Counted from the stretch's first letter, positions 1 through 10,435 are shown. The stretch is DNA of 30,000 nucleotides from Chrysomallon squamiferum (GCA_012295275.1 CM022666.1:1085001-1115000); one strand, 5' to 3'. Notes: generated from the sequence alone by a model not told the origin. Made by a program: numbers and translations.

Positions 1-470
1 AATAGAGGTTTTTTTTGTCTTTTTAAGTGTTGTTAAAATATTGAGTGTTTAGGTTTTGTTTAGAAAATAAAAAATAAATGTAGGGTTCATCTGGTGTAGT
101 TTTAATATTTAATTAAAAACAGAACAAACAAACAAGAAAACAAAAAGTGTAAGAAATGTAGGAATATTTGTCCATATAATTTTAGTTGTCAAGATTTTAA
201 ATATGGTTAAATATATTTATATCCCTTTTTATAAGATCAAACAACAACAACAATAAGATATTAACAACAACAACAATAATATTAACAACCAAAAAGAGAA
301 ATAATAATTTTTAAATAACAATAAGATTAATAATTACAATTTAAAAAAATAACAAAATAATGAAATAAACTGGAGACAGTTAGCAGTGCTTGGTGTCACT
401 GTTAGATTTAGTTACAAAAAAAAAAAAAAAAAAAAGGATTCAGTGGCGATATTAAGTAAATCTTCAATAG
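1..470. other. AT-rich non-coding stretch
   Basis: Very AT-rich sequence with stops in all frames. It holds an imperfect AAC/AAT triplet patch at about 240-290 and an A run at 416-435. I see no gene or RNA here. Confidence 0.7.
240..290. repeat. Imperfect (AAC)n/(AAT)n triplet patch
   Basis: Two short runs of CAA triplets separated by an AT-rich linker. This is simple-sequence DNA without coding potential. Confidence 0.75.
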
Positions 471-540
471 GATTAACCATCCAGTCTGTGTTGAGAGACA
501 AAATAAACTCACAGACTACGAGGATGACAAAGATATTAAG
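471..540 (+). CDS. Candidate small exon, unknown product
   Basis: Seen: a 70-nt segment between a possible acceptor (TTCAATAG, ending at 470) and a good donor, AAG/GTGAGA, at 541. One nucleotide completes a preceding codon, then 23 codons are open. They encode a hydrophilic peptide that begins INHPVCVERQ and ends in an acidic run, YEDDKDIK. The reading frame closes with a TAA shortly upstream of the acceptor and another shortly after the donor, as expected for an internal exon. Base composition is less AT-rich than the surroundings. Inference: it could be an internal exon, phase 2 in and phase 0 out. The acceptor pyrimidine tract is poor, and short open stretches like this arise by chance. 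I do not recognise a family. Confidence 0.15.
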
Positions 541-1260
541 GTGAGAAATGCCAAATTCTAATCATGTTGAGAGTCTTTTCTCTAACTTGGTGCAGCTCTG
601 GCTTTCAAAACGAAGGGACACTCGCAGACAGTTTGATGGATAGTGGAATCCATTGTCTGCTGCAAGATTTAGGGGTCTTAGTCCTGTCAAAAAAAAAAAA
701 AAGGACATGGTAACCTTGTTGAGATGACGCTGAATGTGTTTTTTGTCATTCTTGGTGTCGTTATGGTTACACTTCTGCACTTTTGAATAAGAACACTGCT
801 TCCATTTTTTTTTTTTTTTTTTTTCTGGATGAGAGAGTTTATTAATTTTTAAACTGTTTTGTTTTTTTTTTTTTCTATCAAGTAGCTGTTACAAAGTTGT
901 TGTCAGCTAGATTTGTTTGTGTTTTCGGTTGTTGTGTTTTTTTTTTGGGTTTCATGATCATTCTGCTTCAGTGATCGTGTTTTTTTTCCCGTTCCAACCT
1001 ACAGCTCAAAATAATTTTACTTTCAAATAATAATAAAAAAAGTAAAAAATAAAAAAAGAAAAATTAAAATAATGATTTATAAAGATTTACTTCATGATTT
1101 TTTATATTGCCACTAAAAACCCCGTATTTGAATACATATAATTACATGCCTGGCAGATACAGAAATTTATTTTGCATTTTAACCACAAAGTCAATTTTAT
1201 TTCACATTTCGGATATCAGAAAATTCTTTATTTGGTCCTTTTGTCACATTTTGATTAGTT
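541..1260. other. Non-coding stretch with homopolymer runs
   Basis: The first 240 bases are of ordinary complexity. They carry a 72-codon open frame on the - strand (562-780) that runs through an A/T run and resembles no protein. The rest is T- and A-rich with runs near 807-824 and 862-874. No gene is recognised. Confidence 0.6.
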
Positions 1261-1280
1261 TTTCTCAATATTAACCATAG

Positions 1281-1850
1281 AAAGGTTTCTTGCATTTTAT
1301 AACAAGGTAAAAAATCAATGGTTGTCTGTCTGTGTGACATAATTTATGTGAATATGTAGCATATAAAAGGTTTCTCTAATTTTAAATCAAGGTAAAAATC
1401 AATCTGTAATGTAGCTTATGTGAAGAATAAGTACCGCTGAAAGATTTCTTGAATTTTATAACTAGGTAAAAATCATTTGTCTGTTTGTCTGTCTGTCAGT
1501 ATAACATTTTTTATAATAATGAAAATTACAGAAAAATTTCTGGCATTTTATAACCATTTCAAATCAATTAGTAAAAATCAATTACGTGACTAATTAACAT
1601 AGTTTATGCAGATAAGCAGCACAGAAAAGAGTTCTTGAATTTTATAACCAGGTAAAAATCAGCTGTCTTTCTGTCTGTCAAAATGTCTGTGTCAGTATAA
1701 ATACATTCAGACGAGTAAGTGGTGCAGAAAAGTTTCTCGAAATTCATTACAAGGTCAAAAATCAATGAAGTGTACATATAGCATCGTTTATATGAATAAG
1801 CAGCATAGAAAGGTATACCTTAGATTCCTTTTTAAAGCAAGGTAACATAA
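1281..1850. repeat. Degenerate tandem array, about 75-100 bp unit, seven copies
   Basis: The core TTCTTGAATTTTATAAC, followed by an AGGTAAAAATCAAT-like segment, recurs at about 1281, 1366, 1440, 1530, 1624, 1727 and 1808. Between cores a second shared segment, TTTATGTGAATAAGCAGCAT with variations, sits just upstream of each core. A GTCTGTCTG-rich segment often follows. Copies differ by many substitutions and small indels, so this is an old array that no longer expands cleanly. No open frame is conserved across copies. Confidence 0.75.
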
Positions 1851-1861
1851 AAAGATATCAG

Positions 1862-1900
1862 AGGTCTGTCTGTCTGTCTCTCTGTCTGTCTGTTTCTCTG
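1862..1900. repeat. (GTCT)n microsatellite
   Basis: GTCT tetranucleotides with a few interruptions. The run lies at the downstream edge of the degenerate 1.3-1.85 kb array, whose units already contain GTCTGTCTG, so it probably expanded from that part of the unit. Confidence 0.85.
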
Positions 1901-2994
1901 GTGTCAGTGGTAAGCTTCTTTTCCTGTTCAGCAGACGTGAATAACTGACTTACTGGATAAAAGTTTGAGTAGTTTGATGTTTAATGCAGTGTTTAATGTT
2001 AAACAGTCTCAGGATTACAAAGACAATTTTAATACAAGATGACAGGGTGTGTGTGTGTGTTTTGTATTGGAATACATTTTATATGATTAGGTCTGATTAT
2101 AGTTTGATTGTTTTGAAATTAATAAGGTTTCAGTGAATTTGTTGGGTTTTTTTGTTATTTTTTTAATTATTGATTTTTGTATTGATGTGAATTGATGAAA
2201 TGTTTTTATACTGGGTAAGAAATAACAAAATAAAGTAGTAGTAGTTGTTGTAGTGATAGTAACAGTAGTTGTGAACTTTAATATTATAGTAGTGTTCCTA
2301 AAAATAGTTGAGATAATAATAATAATAATAAGAAGAATAAATTATTGTTGATGTTGTTGTTACTATACTATCTTAATACATAATAATTTATTTAACATTT
2401 TTACAAATACTGACTAAAAGGGTATTTATAGTTGAAACAAACAAGTAGCACATTACATATATATATATATGTGTATATATATATATATATATATGAGTAA
2501 TTAAAAGTCATAATTAGGGCAGTAGTACTACCTTGGTATGTTGTCAGAATATAAATACTTAAATATGTTTAATCATAGAAATATTTTAACTTCACAACAT
2601 AATTCATCACACTTCTGTGATCAGAGTAAAACTGAGACTAACCACCAACCTTCAGAATTATACGAAACAGACTTGTAATAAATAAATAAATAAATGAATG
2701 AATAAAAAGATAATAATAATAATAATGGAAACCAGTGTTAAATAATATATTATGAACTAGGTTCTCTCATGCAACAGGCTTTCTGCCCCATCAATCTGAA
2801 TTTCTAGCACATTACACTGCAACCGGAAATTATTTATTGAAGTCTGCTAATCTGCAGTAACTATTACAGCCAAAAAAAAAAATTAAATGTAATCCTTAAT
2901 TCCGTTTTCACAGTAAACTACAGTTCAAGATTTCAATCATGTTTTCATGGGCATCTGAGGTTCTTCAGTTCTTTCATATTTTTAAAAGAAGAAG
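1901..2994. other. AT-rich non-coding stretch with short microsatellites
   Basis: Contains a short GT run near 2048-2060, AAT triplets near 2313-2333, an AT/GT dinucleotide block at 2456-2494 and an (AAAT)n/(AATG)n patch near 2678-2702. No frame of interest and no RNA gene seen. Confidence 0.7.
2456..2494. repeat. (AT)n microsatellite interrupted by GTGT
   Basis: Alternating A and T broken by a single GTGT. It is self-complementary and could extrude as a cruciform. Confidence 0.85.
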
Positions 2995-3038
2995 AAAAAA
3001 AAAAAAAAAAAAAAAAAATAAAAAAAAAAAAAAAAAAA
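2995..3038. repeat. A-rich tract
   Basis: Two long A runs separated by a single T, preceded by GAAGAAG. A short lysine-rich frame covers it and is an artefact of the tract. Confidence 0.9.
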
Positions 3039-3228
3039 TCTTAAATTTGAGATATGGACATGATGCAAGCACATCTTGCGTGTTAACAAAATCAAATTGG
3101 TACAACTTACCATGTCACTGGCTATAAAATGTGATACACTCATTAAATACAGATATTAATTCATTTAATACATTTTTCTTTTAGAGTTTCAGAAATGATT
3201 GATTAACTAAAACTGTGATATGAGATGA

Positions 3229-3330
3229 TCTCATTATTCAATGATAAATGATGCTTATATTGAATATATACGTGTATAATCTCATTATTCAATGATAAAT
3301 GATACTTACATTGGATATATATACTTGTAA
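3229..3330. repeat. 51-bp direct repeat, two copies
   Basis: TCTCATTATTCAATGATAAA begins at 3229 and again at 3280, with the following sequence also largely shared. This is a simple tandem duplication with few differences, hence fairly recent. Confidence 0.85.
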
Positions 3331-3682
3331 TCACATTTCAATAATTTCCTGTTTGCTTTAACTAAGGAATTATTGATTTGAATTATTATTTAATATATAA
3401 ATGTGGTCTACACTATGTTTTCTGAATTTTAACTAGTATTTTCTTTTAAGATAAAAAAAAGTCTCAAAAAAAAAATCCAAAGTAAATGAAAAAGAAAAAA
3501 ATGAAAGAAAAAGTAAAAGCCAGACAGTATATGTAAACATGTTCATGTAATATTTGTTATAAAAGACAAATAATGTATTTAAACAACATTTTAAAAAAAA
3601 TCAAACACATCATAAAGTTTTGATAATAATTTAAATTTTTTATTTTAAAAATAAATAAACTTGGTAAAAGTTTAAAAAAAAA

Positions 3683-3714
<32 letters not shown>

Positions 3715-4258
3715 TAGTAATTGCAAACATCCTGATGTAACAACATTTATTTTAAAAGATAAATAACATATTACCCAACAGTTTTAAAAATCAAACATAC
3801 AGTGACAAAAGTGTTATGTAACTGTGTTTATACTACAAATAATTATATATCCTGCTGGAATAAGGAGAGAGGGGGGGAGGAAAGGTTTCAGATTGATTTA
3901 TCGATACACAGTAAGTGCTGGCTTTTAGTTCATTCCTGTGATCACAGTCTTTTGAGAATTGTTTTTTCTTTGATAGCAGGCAAGCAGTTTTTATTATGTA
4001 AGTATCTGTCTGAAAATGCACCTGAAAAAAAAAACCGATTCCATTCTTTGGTTAAATTTTTTACAGAGCACATATTTGTCCCAAGAGCAAGATAATGCGC
4101 AGCTTTGATTCTCGTAATTTCTTTAATGCGGTGAAGAGCAAACTTTAAAGTGATTGGATGGTAAAGAGTTTTAGTTAGAAATGGTGAAAGTATTGATATT
4201 TCGTTTTTCTGTTGTGTCTGATGGCTTGTGGTTATAGTGTTTTTATTTTATTCTATTT

Positions 4259-4289
<31 letters not shown>

Positions 4290-5345
4290 AAAAAATAAAA
4301 TTAAAGAAAATTAATTAAATGATTAAATAAAATAGATAAATCATAAAAAGGAGAAAGGGGAAAAAAAAATGACAAGAAAGATTGATAGGTTTTTTTTTTT
4401 TTTTTTTTTAAAGTGGTGTGTATGTATACTTTTGTTGTATTTTTTTGTAAAAATGTTCTGTTTTTATTTATTGATTTGTTTTATATGGTTTTTTATTTTT
4501 ATTTTTATTTATTTTTTATTTTTTTTTATTATTATGCTTTTATTTATTTTAGTTTTTTATAAAGAGTTATATAAAACAAAATACTGGGTTTGTTTTTTAG
4601 GTTCCGTAATCTGTCAGTGTGTTTAACAGGGTACTTAGTAACATGTTTGTAATATATGGAGACTAATGTATGTAATATTAATAGTAATGATTATTGAGGT
4701 CTTAATTTTATAGTAGATGTGTGGACTGCAGTATGTAGAATGTTAGATCAATATTTATTTTGGTGACTGGGTGCAGTTGGTGTATGTGTTATTATTATTT
4801 ATTTTTTTGCCATTAAATTTTTAAAAGAGCTTCTCCATAAAAAAAAATTGTATTTTTTTTTTTTTTTTTTTTTCCTTCAGACATCACTTGTTTAATAACA
4901 TTTAATTCAATTCATGTAAGATTTTTTTTTCTTCTTTCATCAAAAATAAACCATCATAAACTATTGACAGTCTTTTTCAGTCCCAATAAATTTTGACAAG
5001 GGATATTTTTGTCCTGCACAACCTTCTAAACATCTGATACTAACCATCCAATTTAAGAAAGAAAAAAAAAAAAAGAGAGAGATAAGCTTTATTTTTAATA
5101 TACAAATTGTCAGATGAAGTCTTATTTTTTTTTTTTTTTTTTTTTTCATGTTTAATCTCATCATTAGCCTTTGCTCAAATCAGAAAGCTGCAGTGCCAGG
5201 ACAGTGCACCCACAGCAGGTTAAATATAGCTGCATTAGTTCTTGTTACATCATCACATTCCTCAATCACTGGATTCATTAAGTAAACAACTCTTAAAATG
5301 TCATCTTACTTACGCATTCTGTAATTTACTTATCAGGCTTTTGGC
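3331..5345. other. AT-rich non-coding stretch with A/T runs
   Basis: Poly(A) runs at 3691-3714 and 4263-4286, and poly(T) runs near 4390-4409, 4853-4873 and 5125-5146. A 97-codon open frame at 3802-4095 has no recognisable domain. It covers a slightly GC-richer patch with a possible donor, ACA/GTAAGT, at about 3910. I do not call a gene. Confidence 0.6.
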
Positions 5346-5371
5346 AAAAAAAAAAAAAAAAAAAAAAAAAA
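5346..5371. repeat. Poly(A) run, 26 nt
   Basis: Uninterrupted A run followed by a T-rich segment. No target-site duplication is evident around it, so I do not call a retroposon tail. Confidence 0.9.
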
Positions 5372-5533
5372 GATTTTTCCTTATTTACTTTTTTTATATA
5401 TATATTTTTTTATGTCTTCATAAATTGAAGATAAGTGGAGAGAAAAAAAAAGAAAAAGAAAGAAAATTCAAGATAACTGAATATTTATGGCTGTGCACTT
5501 GTGTGCATGCATTTGTAAGTTTCAGTGTTAGTG

Positions 5534-5536
<3 letters not shown>

Positions 5537-5588
<52 letters not shown>
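5537..5588. repeat. (GT)26 microsatellite
   Basis: A perfect dinucleotide run preceded by two GTGTTA units. Alternating purine-pyrimidine DNA of this length can adopt the Z form. Overlapping open frames encoding V/C or T/H repeats are artefacts. Confidence 0.95.
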
Positions 5589-5590
<2 letters not shown>

Positions 5591-5692
5591 ATAAATGTGT
5601 GCTTGATAAGTATGATGTGATTGGGTTATTTAAAATGAATGTATGTTGTTTGGACAAGTGGTTTGTATATGAATGAATGTGTATTTGTATGT

Positions 5693-5696
<4 letters not shown>

Positions 5697-5753
<57 letters not shown>

Positions 5754-5808
5754 CTCTGAGAGACTTTGAGAGAGTGTGTGTGAGAGAGAGAGATGAGAGA
5801 GAGAGAGA
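5697..5808. repeat. Compound palindromic microsatellite (TC)n-(TG)n ... (TG)n-(AG)n
   Basis: A (TC)n run at 5697-5738 is followed by (TG)n, a short CTCTGAGAG palindrome near 5754-5762, then (TG)n and a (GA)n block to about 5808. The TC and GA arms are complementary, so a single strand could fold into an imperfect hairpin. Open frames across it on both strands are repeat artefacts. Confidence 0.9.
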
Positions 5809-5971
5809 AACACTATTTTACTGACTGATTTTCTTTCTGTTCTGGTTTTCATTTCTTTCATTTTTATTTCATCTGTCATTATGTAATTTTTTTAAAAACT
5901 CCCTGCTATTTGAATATTTTTATGGTGGTATTTGAAAGATTATGAATTCATTATTTCTTTCTTCTCGCAAG

Positions 5972-6055
5972 GCAAAACACATCACCAACTACTACTGGGA
6001 CGTTTATTTATTGATTTATCTTAAAATACAATTATCTTCAGTGTCTGCAAATGAG
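5972..6055 (+). CDS. Candidate 84-nt phase-0 exon, unknown product
   Basis: Seen: a pyrimidine-rich acceptor (TTTCTTTCTTCTCGCAAG, ending at 5971), exactly 28 open codons, then a donor GAG/GTAAAT at 6056. The peptide starts AKHITNYYWDVYLL and ends SSVSANE. The first half is of normal complexity and the second half is AT-rich like the background. Inference: a small phase 0-0 exon is possible. Its length (a multiple of three) and splice context are the only support, and no protein family is recognised. Chance occurrence is a serious alternative. Confidence 0.18.
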
Positions 6056-6085
6056 GTAAATTTTTTATAAATATATTCATATTTC

Positions 6086-6100
6086 TTTTTTTTTTTTTTT

Positions 6101-6136
<36 letters not shown>
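6086..6136. repeat. Poly(T) tract, about 50 nt
   Basis: T run interrupted by a single A, the longest homopolymer in the window. On the opposite strand it could be an old poly(A) tail, but no retroposon body was recognised next to it. Confidence 0.9.
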
Positions 6137-6137
<1 letters not shown>

Positions 6138-6440
6138 TCTGTTCTTTTTTCCTCTTGCAGTCTTTAGTTATTTATTTTATCGTATTATTTTTTTTATTAA
6201 TGAAGCTGATTGTCCTAGGTTGAAAATGTTTTTCTGTTGCTTATTTTAGCATTTGCTGATTTTCTGATTCGTGGTTTTGTTTAGTGTAGTGAAAATCACC
6301 AGCTGATCCATCCAACAGATTGTGGAATTTAAACAGCAGATTAGCGCAGTGTACAGATGTTAGTGGGAATTACTTCCAGCTTTGCATTTCATACAGATCA
6401 ACAAAGCTTGAGAAGTAGGGAAGAGCAGAAAGTCAGGAAA

Positions 6441-6800
6441 AATGTTTAAAAAGTTCTGCTGTGTTTCGGGATATTTAGTTTTAAAAGTTAGGTGAAATGT
6501 TTGCAGACAATTTAAAAAGTTCTGCTGTGTTTCGGGATATTTAGTTTTAAAAGTTAGGTGAAATTTAGTTTTAAAACTGTGTTTCAGGATATTTAGTTTT
6601 AAAAGTTAGGCTGAAATGTTTGCAGATAATTTAAAAAGTTCTGCTGTGTTTTAGGATATTTAGTTTTAAAAGTTAGGAGAAATGTTTGCAGATAATTTAA
6701 AAAGTTCTGCTGTGTTTCAGGATATTTAGTTTTAAAAGTTAGGAGAAATGTTTGCAGATAATTTAAAAAGTTCTGCTGTGTTTCGGGATATTTAGTTTTG
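6441..6800. repeat. 66-bp minisatellite, five full copies and one shortened
   Basis: TTCTGCTGTG starts at 6454, 6520, 6639, 6705 and 6771. The exact 66-bp steps are broken once, by a copy 13 bp shorter between 6520 and 6639. Copies are nearly identical, differing mainly at TTTCGGG, TTTCAGG or TTTTAGG and at TTAGGTG or TTAGGAG, so the array is young. Because 66 is a multiple of three, the - strand frame at 6599-6847 stays open with a 22-residue period (KTKYPETQQNFLNYL motif). I regard that frame as a by-product: it has no flanking exon signals or upstream context. Confidence 0.93.
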
Positions 6801-7744
6801 TTTAAGAAGCAAGGGAAATACTGAAGTACACTTTGAAAGAAATTCATGGATGAAAATTAATTTTTTATTTATTTATTTTTTAAATTATGGGAGATTTCTG
6901 AAGGAGTTGTTTTAGGAAAATTTTAAATATATTTAAAATTATTTTTGTTTGTTTATTTAATTATTTATTTTAATTTTTAAATTTTATTGAAAATATATTA
7001 TTATTTTCATATATATATATAGTATTTTAATTTATTGATGGTTTTGTTATGAATGATGAAAGTGAGTCTTATATTCCTGTGCTTATCTTTATTCTTTGGA
7101 AGCATTATTACTATTTTATTTTACTTTGTTTTAAAGTAACACAGGGTTCAGAAGAGAGTGTGGATTGTATACTTGTAGCTGTTGTAGCTGTTATTTTCAG
7201 CCTGTGTTTTATTCCTTTACAGAAGAAAACCTGTGACTGCGTTGCAAGACAAACACAACAGAGTTTTTAACACTGCTTTACAAAACACTCTCACACTTAC
7301 AACTGTGGAGCATTTCTCTGTGCTTTCACCCAATTCACACGACTAATACCAGCTTTTCACTGAGATTGTATCTTGAAGCAGTTTACCACTACAGAGTATA
7401 TTTTATGACTTGCAATAAAAACCAGAGTTTTAACATCTTCTGCATGGAGCATGATTTTTTGTAACAGCCTTGTATTCTGTGATGGATGTTTCAAACGTTG
7501 TATTCGGGAGAACAGTTTTCGAATAAAAACCCACTTGATCAACATGGTTGTGTACACTAACAATTCAGAGACATAACTCTGAACATTCATTCTGTGAAAG
7601 GAGTAATATATTTTCACACCAAGCAGTTAGCATCAAATACCAATTCACTGATATACAAATATATCTATATATATATATATGTTTGTGTGAATCACGATTA
7701 CCTATAATTGTAATTTTATAGAAGAGTGATTATTTTACAAAAAT
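6801..7744. other. Non-coding stretch, AT-rich then mixed complexity
   Basis: 6850-7050 is almost pure A/T. 7050-7640 is of ordinary complexity and has open frames on both strands (7049-7270 + and 7357-7617 -) without recognisable domains. A short AT dinucleotide run lies near 7666-7680. Confidence 0.6.
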
Positions 7745-8230
7745 CTGTTTTTTTTTTAAATTCCAGGTGATATCAGACTGTTGTAAACATTGATTCAAAA
7801 ATATAAATGTGTGATATTGGATTGAATAATGCATTTGTCTACCTTTCTAACATTACAGATGTATATATATATTTTTTTTTAAAACAAATCAATTTTTTTT
7901 TTGACACCAAACAAATGATATCAAGATCTTGCAAATGCTGATATAGAAAAACAGTTTCTATGGTTGCCTGTGTGTTTGACATTAAACATTAATTATTATT
8001 TTGTTCAAGGAATCACTTTTTTTTTTTAAATCAGGGTAAACATGAACTCAGAAATATAATTACATTGGTGTGAAACTGGACTAAATACTGATTCACAAAC
8101 ACAGAGGTGGGCCACCTTTCTAACATTACATTGAACATTAATTGTGAAAAACAAATCTGATTTTTTTTACTGTATTCAGGTGATACTCTGGTACTGTCAA
8201 CATTGATTCACTGCTTCAGGAAAATTATTT
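7745..8230. repeat. Degenerate direct repeat, about 270-bp unit
   Basis: A segment with a T run, AAATTCCAGGTGATATC, ATATAAATGTGTGATATTGG and ACCTTTCTAACATTACA (about 7745-7860) recurs in altered form about 270 bp later (about 8015-8130, again ending in ACCTTTCTAACATTACA). A third partial copy starts near 8165 with TTCAGGTGATACT. Divergence is high. It runs directly into the 51-52-bp array that follows. Confidence 0.55.
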
Positions 8231-8243
8231 AAAGTAACCCATT

Positions 8244-8640
8244 CATGAGAATAATTACTTTGATTCAGTGATTCACAACTATATTTACTTCAACTCACTG
8301 ATTCATGAGAATACTTTGATTCACAACTATAATCACTTTGACTCACTGATTTTGAGAATAATTACTTTGATTCAACTGATTCATGAGAATAATTACTTTG
8401 ATTCACAACTATAACAATTTGACTCACTGATTCATGAGAATAATTACTTTGATTCGCAACTATAACTATTTTGACTCACTGACTCATGAGAATAATTACT
8501 TTGATTCACAACTATAACCACTTCGACTCACTGATTCGTGAGAATAATTACTTTGATTCACAGCCATAATTACTTCAGCTCACTGACTCATGCGAATAAT
8601 TACTTTGATTCACAACTATGACTATTTCGACTTGGCACTT
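8244..8640. repeat. 51-52-bp minisatellite, about seven to eight copies
   Basis: The unit comprises TGATTCATGAGAATAATTAC, TTTGATTCACAACTATAAC and a TTTGACTCAC-like end. GACTCA or its equivalent recurs at 8421, 8473, 8525 and 8577, in 52-bp steps. Upstream copies (8244-8400) carry internal deletions, and decayed remnants continue to about 8710. Each unit carries GACTCAC, close to an AP-1 core (TGACTCA), so the array multiplies that site. Confidence 0.9.
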
Positions 8641-8812
8641 TGATTGTTCTGATCCGACTCACTGATGAATAAACTTTGAGAATGTAATTACTTTGGCTCA
8701 CTGGTGTGAAACTGGACTATCTATTTATCATGGTTTGTTCTGATTTATAAGAATGGTGTATGGGACAGACAATCTACAGAGCTCTGTCATGTGACCTTCT
8801 GTCTGAACTTAG

Positions 8813-8918
8813 CCTGAAGTCATCGTTCAAACACCAGATTGGAATCAGCTCAGGCTGGGCAATCCCAAACAACCCTCGACGTCACCTCGACTACAGCCTC
8901 TTTCACAGAGAGTGCTGG
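8813..8918 (+). CDS. Candidate 106-nt internal exon, unknown product
   Basis: Seen: a local rise in GC and CpG directly after the AT-rich arrays. It is bounded by an acceptor with a fair pyrimidine tract (CCTTCTGTCTGAACTTAG, ending at 8812) and a donor CTGG/GTACGT at 8919. Two of the three frames are open throughout. One starts PEVIVQTPDWNQLRLGNPKQ and is closed upstream by the TAG that forms the acceptor, with phase 0 in and phase 1 out. The other reads CTG AAG TCA and is open from an ATG at 8760. Inference: a plausible coding exon. It could also be part of a conserved non-coding element or an exon of a non-coding RNA. No family is recognised. Confidence 0.3.
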
Positions 8919-8949
8919 GTACGTACGTATGTCGTAGTTAGAAGTCTTT

Positions 8950-9060
8950 TTTTATCTTTGTAATCTGATAGAGAGAAGAAAAAGAAAAAATATTTTTTTA
9001 CATCAGGATTAAAAATGGTGAAAGAAAAATGAAAAACATCACCCACCTTTCAAAATGTTA
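8950..9060. other. Short non-coding spacer
   Basis: A-rich sequence between the candidate exon and the CA-rich block. Nothing is recognised. Confidence 0.6.
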
Positions 9061-9064
9061 CCAG

Positions 9065-9240
9065 CACACACACAGACACATTGACACACACAGTATTTGT
9101 TATTGGTGAAATAAAATGAACACAAGAGACACAACGACACACACACTTTCAGAGAAAAATGTTACACAGACACACACACAGACACACACAGACACACACA
9201 CACACACACAGACAGACACACAGACACAGAAACAAACAGA
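9065..9240. repeat. Imperfect (CA)n/(CACAGA)n block
   Basis: CA dinucleotides interspersed with CAGACA units, densest at 9165-9240. This is simple-sequence DNA. Confidence 0.9.
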
Positions 9241-9399
9241 CACATTATTATATTTCTGCAAATAGTATCATTTAGATGATATGAATGAGCAAATCAATGA
9301 TATTTTTACATGTGTGTGTATTTTATATATAGTGTGAATTGTAAATTTGTATAATTGTGGTACATTATTTTGTACTTGCATATAAACACATTCATGGAC

Positions 9400-9650
9400 A
9401 CATTTCTACACACAACACACAGCATACATACAACACACACAACAACACAGACAACACAACACAGACACAACTCACACAGTGCACACAAACACATGCATGC
9501 ACTGACACACACAACACATACCACACATACACAACACACACATAACACACAACACACACACACATACACACAGCTGCTCTTTTTCTGTCTGTCACTCACT
9601 CTCTCACTCACCACACACACTCACTCACTCATTCAGAAACACACCCACAC
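9400..9650. repeat. CA-rich degenerate microsatellite block
   Basis: About 250 bp built of ACACA, CACAACA, ACATAC and CTCACT words. It keeps frames open on both strands (T/H-rich on +, V/C-rich on -), and these are artefacts of the composition. Confidence 0.88.
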
Positions 9651-10435
9651 AAAATAAATTTGTACTGACACACCCACACTGTTACACAATCGTATGTACA
9701 TTCAGTTTGTGTGCGCACCTAATTAAATAATAATTAATTACAGCACCATAATAACTTCATCCAATCTAGCCTTGCAGCAGCATGCTGATTACATCAACCG
9801 CGACAACAACAACAACATAACGAACCATTAAGCTTTAAGATTCCAACAGTCTTGTTCTAAACACCTAACATTAATTTTGTTTTTTCTCTCGTGTCTATAA
9901 ACACCATGCATTTATCATTCAGTTGTTAAATAACTGTTGCCACTTGTCAAATCAATAACTGATATTGCAGTTTAATTGCAGTGATCAGAAAAAATTATCA
10001 CAGTTTGCAGTGATTGATCTTTTCCACGTTTTTAAACCAAATTACTTGATGATTGTGAGCCCAAAGGGGATGTGAAGTAAGGAAAAAAATTCTCAAATTG
10101 AAAATGTGTGTGAGAATAAATGAAAGTGTGTTCATGGTTTCTGTTACCTGTGGTATTATTTTTTTTTTTATTGTTTATATATATTTTTTGTATCTTTGAC
10201 TTTGAAACTGTAATTTTAAAATATAATTTCAAAAACCCTGTTTTTCACAGTCTAGACATAAAAAAAAATGTAATAAAATAATAATAATAATTATATTAAA
10301 ATAACATAAACATATTTAGTATGATAATAACCTGACATTTTTTTTTTAATATCACTCAGATAATTACTACACTGTTAAAATTGAAAGATATGGATAAAAA
10401 AGAAGAATAATAATTATAAGAAAAAAAAATTACAT
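9651..10435. other. Non-coding stretch with one mixed-complexity patch
   Basis: 9720-9840 has TAATTAATTA homeodomain-type words, TGCTGATTACATCAA and an AAC triplet run, and could be a small regulatory patch. 9840-10435 is AT-rich without recognised elements apart from a CAGTTTAATTGCAGTGAT/CAGTTTGCAGTGATTGAT near-duplication at about 9968-10018. Confidence 0.55.

Noticed and set aside
3802-4095. 97-codon + frame
   Set aside because: No recognisable domain, no convincing splice boundaries at its ends, and a - strand frame overlaps it. Probably chance.
5242-5879. Long open frames of 144 and 153 codons on opposite strands
   Set aside because: Both are kept open by the GT and TC/GA microsatellites and encode V/C, T/H, L/S or R/E dipeptide repeats.
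6599-6847. Repeat protein with 22-residue units
   Set aside because: A 66-bp minisatellite automatically keeps a frame open. No flanking coding sequence or splice signals support expression.
9306-9657. Cysteine/valine-rich and threonine/histidine-rich frames resembling small cysteine-rich proteins
   Set aside because: They are translations of the CA/GT-rich simple sequence. Cysteines come from TGT in GTGT runs, and there is no signal peptide or spacing pattern.
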